A stretch of DNA of 64,000 nt, taken from NCBI GenBank assembly GCA_937871505.1, contig CALMPF010000068.1:1-64000 (forward strand). Direction: 5' to 3'. The notes below the pieces were generated by a model. It was not told the origin of the DNA and ran no database searches. It saw only the letters and a list, made by a program, of their open reading frames with translations. Shown here piece by piece: positions 59,941 through 64,000 of the stretch. A program made the position numbers and the translations under genes. How positions within the stretch are numbered: position 1 is the stretch's first letter; every line of letters begins with the position of its first letter. The stretch comes from an uncultured Planctomycetia bacterium. Its GTDB lineage: Bacteria > Planctomycetota > Phycisphaerae > Phycisphaerales > SM1A02.

Positions 59941-62760
59941 CTACACCACGTTGCTCGGCAGCCCGACGGCCTCCGTCAGCAGCTTCTCCTGTTCCTGAGC
60001 GTGCATCTTGCTGCTGCCCGCCGCCGGCGAGGCGTTGGCGGGCCGGGTGATCCCGACCACGTCGAGATCGAGGCGCTCGCGCAGGCACGCCTGCATGAAG
60101 CGCCAGGCGCCCATGTTCCGCGGCTCCTCCTGGGCCCAGACGACCTCGGCGTCGCCGTAGCGGGCCAGCACCGCGGCGAGCTGCTCCTCCGGGAAGGGGT
60201 AGAGCTGCTCGATGCGGACGATCGCGATGTCGTCGCGGCCCGACCTTCCGCGGTGGGCGACCAGCTCGTGGGCGACCTTGCCCGAGCAGAGCACGACGCG
60301 GTTGATCCGCTCCGGATCGGTCGCCGAGGCGTCATCGATGACGAACTCGAATCGACCCTCGGCGAGCTCGCGGACGCTCGAGGTCGAGGCGGCGCTGCGG
60401 AGGGCGCTCTTCGGCGTCATCACCACCAAGGGCTTGCGGAAGTCCACCTTGACCTGCCTTCTGAGCAGGTGGAAGAACTGCGCCGCCGTCGTCGGCTGGC
60501 AGACCTGCATGTTCTGGTGGGAGCAGAGCTGGAGGAAGCGCTCCAGCCGCGCCGAGGAGTGCTCCGGGCCCTGCCCCTCGTAGCCGTGCGGGAGCAGGAG
60601 CACGAGTCCGCTGTGCCGCTGCCACTTGATCTCCGCCGAGGCGATGAACTGATCGATGATCACCTGGGCGCCGTTCGCGAAGTCGCCGAACTGCGCCTCC
60701 CAGAGGATGAGCATCTTGGGGTCGGTCAGCGAGTACCCGTACTCGAACCCGACGCACGCGGCCTCGGTGAGCGGGCTGTTGTGCACGCAGAAGCGGGCCT
60801 GCTGCGGCCCGAGGTTGGAGAGTGCGACGAACGGCTCGCCGCTCTCCTGATCGAAGATGACCGCGTGGCGGTGGCTGAAGGTGCCGCGCTTGACATCCTG
60901 CCCCGTGAGCCGGACGGCGTGGCCTTCGCTCAGAAGGCTCGCGTACGCGAGCATCTCGCCCATCGCCCAGTCGATCGGCTCGTCGCGCTCCACCGCGGTG
61001 CGGCGATACTCCAGGAGCCGCTCGACGTTCCGGTGCGCCGAGTGGCCCGCGGGGAGCCTCCCCAGCGCGTTGGAGAGCTCCACCAGCCGGGGCCGCTCGA
61101 CCGCGGTGTGGACCTGATCGAACGAATATCGCGCGACGAAGCCCGCCCAGCGTCCCGAGAAGGGATCGATCGTCGGATCGACGGGGCGCTCCTTGGTCGA
61201 GCTCTGTGCGACGTCCATCTGCTCCGAGACCGCCGCTGCGAGCGCTTCGACGTCCTCGGGACCGATGAACCCCTCCGCCACGAGCTGCTCCGCGTAGCGC
61301 CTGAAGACCGGCGTCTGCGCCTTGATCTTCCGGTAGAGCGTCGGCTGGGTGAACATCGGCTCGTCGGTCTCGTTGTGCCCGTGCTTGCGGTAGCAGAGCA
61401 TGTCGATCACGACATCGTTGTGGAACGCCTGTCGATACTCCAGCGCCAGCCGGGCGACCCACGCGCAGGCTTCGGGATCGTCGCCGTTGACGTGGAAGAT
61501 CGGCGCATCGACCATCTTGGCGATGTCGGTGCAGTAGTGCCGGCCGCTGAAGCCGTCGCGCGGATCGGTGGTGAAGCCGACCTGGTTGTTGATGACCAGG
61601 TGCAGCGATCCGCCGACCGTGTAGCCCTCCAGGCGCATCAGGTTCAGGCACTCCGCGACCACGCCCTGCCCCGGGAACGCCGCGTCGCCGTGGATCAGGA
61701 CGGGAATGACAGCCTCGCGCTGCCCGTCGTCGCGAAGTCGCTGCCGCGCCCGCGTCCGGCCGAGGACGACGGAGCTGATGAACTCCAGGTGCGAAGGGTT
61801 CGCGGCGAGGGTGAGCTGCACGGGATGGCCCGAGCCGGTCGTCCGCACGCCGCTGTAGCCCTGGTGATACTTGACGTCACCGCCCCCGGAGACGAAGTCC
61901 TCGATCCACGCCTCCTCGAACTCGGTGAAGACCTGCGCGTACGTCTTGCCGACGATGTTGACGAGCACGTTGAGTCGGCCGCGATGGGCCATGCCGAGGG
62001 CGTACTCCTGCACGCCGTTGGGCGGGGCCAGCTCGAGGAACTGATCGAGCATCGCGATGAGCGACTCGCCGCCCTCGAGGCCGAAGCGCTTCTTGCCGAC
62101 GAAGCGGTTGGCGAGGAAGTTCTCGAAGGTGTCCGCGCGGGCGAGCTGCTCGAGCAGGCGCCGCTTCAGCTCGGGCGACGCCTGGGGCCGATTGCGCGTC
62201 CCCTCCATCCGGCGCTGGAGCCAGCGTCGCCGCTCCCGATCCTGGATGTGCATGTACTCCACCCCGATCGAGCGGCAGTACGTGTCCTCCATGAGCTCGA
62301 CGATCGACCGCAGCGTCGCGGGCGCGTCGAGCGGAAGGTCGCCCGGGTCGAAGCGCTCGTCGAGATCCGCCTCGGTCAGCTCGAGGGACTCGAGCATGAG
62401 CTCCTCGGGAAACGGCCGCACGCTGCCGAGGGGGTCGAGCGTCGCCGCGAGGTGGCCGATGTCGCGGTATTGGTAGATCAGCTCGTCGACGCGCTCCTGC
62501 CGGCGATGGCCGCCCTCGGTCCGCGCCGCGGCCGGCGAGGGAATGGGCGCCGCGCCGCCGCCGCGACGGTCGGCGCCGAGCGCAATCGCGAGGTCGAAGC
62601 CGCGGAAGAACTGCTGCCACTGCGGATCGACCGAGCCCGGATCGGCGAGCCATCGCCGATGCAGTTCCTCGACGTACTCGCCGTTCCAGCCGTTGACGGA
62701 ACCGCCATCCTGCTGCGCGTTGCGGGTCGGCGACCCGGGGTGGGACCCAGCCTGGGACAT
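59941..62760 (-). CDS. sucA: 2-oxoglutarate dehydrogenase E1
   Basis: 939 residues from ATG at 62760, near the usual 930. N-terminal NGWNGEYVEELHRRWLADPG binds E2. The thiamine diphosphate site holds VLIHGDAAFPGQGVVAECLN, HLVINNQVGFTTDPRDG, and GDDPEACAWVARLALEYRQA. The substrate site has YRKHGHNETDEPMFTQP, and the C-terminal half has HNSPLTEAACVGFEYGYSLT. Decarboxylates 2-oxoglutarate and transfers succinyl to the lipoyl arm of SucB. First gene of the sucAB transcript; its 5' region holds the structured stretch at 63173-63280. No clear ribosome binding site seen. Confidence 0.97.
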   Translation of the reverse strand: MSQAGSHPGSPTRNAQQDGGSVNGWNGEYVEELHRRWLADPGSVDPQWQQFFRGFDLAIALGADRRGGGAAPIPSPAAARTEGGHRRQERVDELIYQYRDIGHLAATLDPLGSVRPFPEELMLESLELTEADLDERFDPGDLPLDAPATLRSIVELMEDTYCRSIGVEYMHIQDRERRRWLQRRMEGTRNRPQASPELKRRLLEQLARADTFENFLANRFVGKKRFGLEGGESLIAMLDQFLELAPPNGVQEYALGMAHRGRLNVLVNIVGKTYAQVFTEFEEAWIEDFVSGGGDVKYHQGYSGVRTTGSGHPVQLTLAANPSHLEFISSVVLGRTRARQRLRDDGQREAVIPVLIHGDAAFPGQGVVAECLNLMRLEGYTVGGSLHLVINNQVGFTTDPRDGFSGRHYCTDIAKMVDAPIFHVNGDDPEACAWVARLALEYRQAFHNDVVIDMLCYRKHGHNETDEPMFTQPTLYRKIKAQTPVFRRYAEQLVAEGFIGPEDVEALAAAVSEQMDVAQSSTKERPVDPTIDPFSGRWAGFVARYSFDQVHTAVERPRLVELSNALGRLPAGHSAHRNVERLLEYRRTAVERDEPIDWAMGEMLAYASLLSEGHAVRLTGQDVKRGTFSHRHAVIFDQESGEPFVALSNLGPQQARFCVHNSPLTEAACVGFEYGYSLTDPKMLILWEAQFGDFANGAQVIIDQFIASAEIKWQRHSGLVLLLPHGYEGQGPEHSSARLERFLQLCSHQNMQVCQPTTAAQFFHLLRRQVKVDFRKPLVVMTPKSALRSAASTSSVRELAEGRFEFVIDDASATDPERINRVVLCSGKVAHELVAHRGRSGRDDIAIVRIEQLYPFPEEQLAAVLARYGDAEVVWAQEEPRNMGAWRFMQACLRERLDLDVVGITRPANASPAAGSSKMHAQEQEKLLTEAVGLPSNVV

Positions 62761-63172
62761 TGAAACCCTCGTTGCCTCGATCTCGCCGCCCGCCCCGCTC
62801 CGCGGCAACGGGCCGGGAGGCCAGGGATCGAGCGCACACGGAGCCCCGACCCGCACCGCACGGGGCCGGCAGGGCTCCAAACGGCGATTGTACGAAGCGA
62901 CGCAACCACGCGAACGGGTGGGAGTGCGGAGACCCGGTCTGGAGTCCGCTCGCGGTCCGCGCTCTCGCAGGACGCTCATCGCCGGCGCGATCCCGGAGCC
63001 GCCGCCGCTCGACCCCGCACGACACGCGCCGCGATGACGATGGGGCGGGGCTTTCCGCTTCCGCCGCTCCAGGCTCACGAGTGGGCAAGGCCTGCCGCCT
63101 TCAGCCGGCATGCGGGTGCGACGTCGCCGGAGGCGAGGGCCCCAGCCGGGTTCTCTGAGCCGGTCCAGCGGC
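62761..63172. other. Upstream region of sucA, no gene recognised
   Basis: 412 bp upstream of the sucA start with no gene-like reading frame on either strand. It should contain the sucAB promoter on the minus strand. No convincing -35/-10 pair identified. Confidence 0.5.
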
Positions 63173-63280
63173 GGGGGCTTCCGGGCCGCGTGGTCGTCCC
63201 GGGCCCCAAGGAGCCGGCTCTGGCCCGGCTGGAGGCGTCGGCCTGGGTGCCTCCAGCCAATTCAAGAGTCGGAAGCCCCC
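63173..63280. other. Nested inverted-repeat region, candidate structured RNA or regulatory element
   Basis: Outer arms GGGGGCTTCC (63173-63182) and GGAAGCCCCC (63271-63280) are a perfect 10-bp inverted repeat. Inside, GGCTGGAGGC (63227-63236) and GCCTCCAGCC (63249-63258) form a second perfect 10-bp stem with a 12-base loop. CCGGGCC-type repeats fill the space between. It lies between the divergent sucA and FG-GAP genes, so it could belong to either leader or be independent. Confidence 0.6.
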
Positions 63281-63446
63281 ACCTGAAGCTCACTTCCTCG
63301 CGTTTCCGATCGAGTTGTCGTGGACGCGGGGTGTGAGAGCGGGTAGTTTGCGACCAATGCGGGGGCTGCGCCAACCTGCTTCGGGAGCGATCCGGAGACG
63401 CTGGATGGGGCCGCAGCCCGCACCTCTGATTCAAGAAGGAGCCAGC

Positions 63447-63883
63447 ATGAGCTCGTCACCGCGCCGCGCCGCAGGGCGCAGTACTTCTCGGCCGCTTTGG
63501 CCGCGACGTTCCTCGTCGGTAGCGTTGCCACCGCGCAGACACCAGTGTGCGCCGAGCCACCGACCCAGAATGGCCTTTTCTTCGGCCGTTTCGTCGAGAT
63601 CAGCGGCAACAGGGTGATCGTCGGCGCTCCTGGCTTCGACGCCGGAGGCGGTCTGGACAACATCGGAAAGGCCTACCTCTATCAACGTGGAACGTCGGGC
63701 TGGTCGGAGATCAGGATTCTCAAGTCCTCGGAGGCTGCGATCGGAGATGGCGCCGGATCGACGCTCGCCCTCCGCGGCACCGTTGCGGTGCTGGGTGTCT
63801 TGGCCGACGAGGAATCGCCCGAATTGGCGCAGCAAGGTTCAGTGGTCTTCTTTGCGGATCTCCCCGATCCGTGCGAGGAGTGA
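63447..63883 (+). pseudogene. FG-GAP repeat secreted protein with an apparent frameshift
   Basis: The ATG at 63447 has a good ribosome binding site (AAGGAG, 5 bases upstream) and starts MSSSPRR. The signal-peptide core AALAATFLVGSVATAQ and the rest of the protein are in another frame, which has no start codon of its own upstream. A one-base indel near 63470 would join them as MSSSPRR...AQYFSAALAATFLV. The body has FG-GAP-like beta-propeller units (FFGRFVEISGNRVIVGAPGF; GKAYLYQRGTSGW; STLALRGTVAVLGV), and only two to three units are present, so it is also short. This is either a decayed gene or a sequencing error. Confidence 0.7.
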
Positions 63884-63969
63884 TGACCGTCGCTTGCCAC
63901 GGCGCACCGGGCGATCATGTCGACCGCCGGTGTCACGGTTCCGGTTCTGCTGTCCAATGAGGCACCGAT

Positions 63970-64000
63970 ATGAACCCCATGTCCCTCCTGTCACCACAGC
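63970..64000 (+). CDS. Possible start of a further gene, cut by the window edge
   Basis: ATG at 63970 with GAGG about 7 bases upstream, reading MNPMSLLSPQ to the edge. Ten codons are too few to judge, and the composition is unremarkable. Offered only as a possibility. Confidence 0.25.
   Translation, partial: MNPMSLLSPQ

Noticed and set aside
59890-62763. 957-codon plus-strand open frame opposite sucA
   Set aside because: Exactly mirrors sucA, whose domains are unmistakable; the antisense translation has no domain and reflects high GC at third positions.

Overview
The window is very GC-rich chromosomal DNA whose gene content points to a planctomycete, most likely of the Phycisphaerae. The evidence is a long MoxR/DUF58/BatA/von Willebrand locus with DUF4175-like and squalene-cyclase-like partners, ECF sigma factors of the planctomycete type, a Ser/Thr kinase fused to WD40 repeats, and a secreted protein ending in a PEP-CTERM-like tail (PAPGA, hydrophobic stretch, RRRR). 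The species assignment is inference. No rRNA, CRISPR array or prophage was seen.

Layout. 0-2.3 kb: a minus-strand gntR / ABC ATPase / membrane-protein operon whose last gene runs into a dispersed repeat at the window edge. 2.5-5.3 kb: a large secreted protein of unknown function, followed by tRNA-Leu(UAA). 5.9-7.2 kb: an exported-looking SDR epimerase. 7.3-24.9 kb: a block of minus-strand genes running from moxR down to an HlyD-type adaptor, many joined by 4-bp ATGA overlaps. 25.2-29.2 kb: mutM, a 497-bp non-coding stretch with DnaA-box-like sites and tandem repeats (candidate oriC), dnaA and a metallo-beta-lactamase-fold protein. 29.5-36.4 kb: tRNA-Glu(CUC), two copies of a palindromic MITE-like element, a DUF481 protein, mscL, two ECF-type sigma factors, a PEP-CTERM-like secreted protein, a decayed IS1182-type transposase and a globin-like gene. 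36.7-44.9 kb: the kinase-WD40 protein, recO, an M16 peptidase, pyrB and holA. 45-51.7 kb: an ebo-type cluster (eboF, eboC, eboE, eboB, a small unknown gene and eboD). 52-64 kb: a polyprenyl glycosylphosphotransferase, a cobalamin adenosyltransferase, a TPR-metallopeptidase, a class V aminotransferase, sucB, sucA, and an FG-GAP protein with an apparent frameshift.

How the genes work together. The MoxR locus probably builds a membrane-anchored, ATPase-assisted von Willebrand complex facing the periplasm. The ebo genes are known in other phyla as a set that moves or processes a metabolite toward the periplasm; here five of the six are recognisable. SucA and SucB give two subunits of the 2-oxoglutarate dehydrogenase complex. 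Gene orientation (mostly minus to the left of 25 kb, mostly plus from 30 to 42 kb) fits a replication origin near dnaA.

The most notable observations are the ebo cluster in this background, the mobile palindromic repeat family sitting at gene 3' ends, and the candidate origin.
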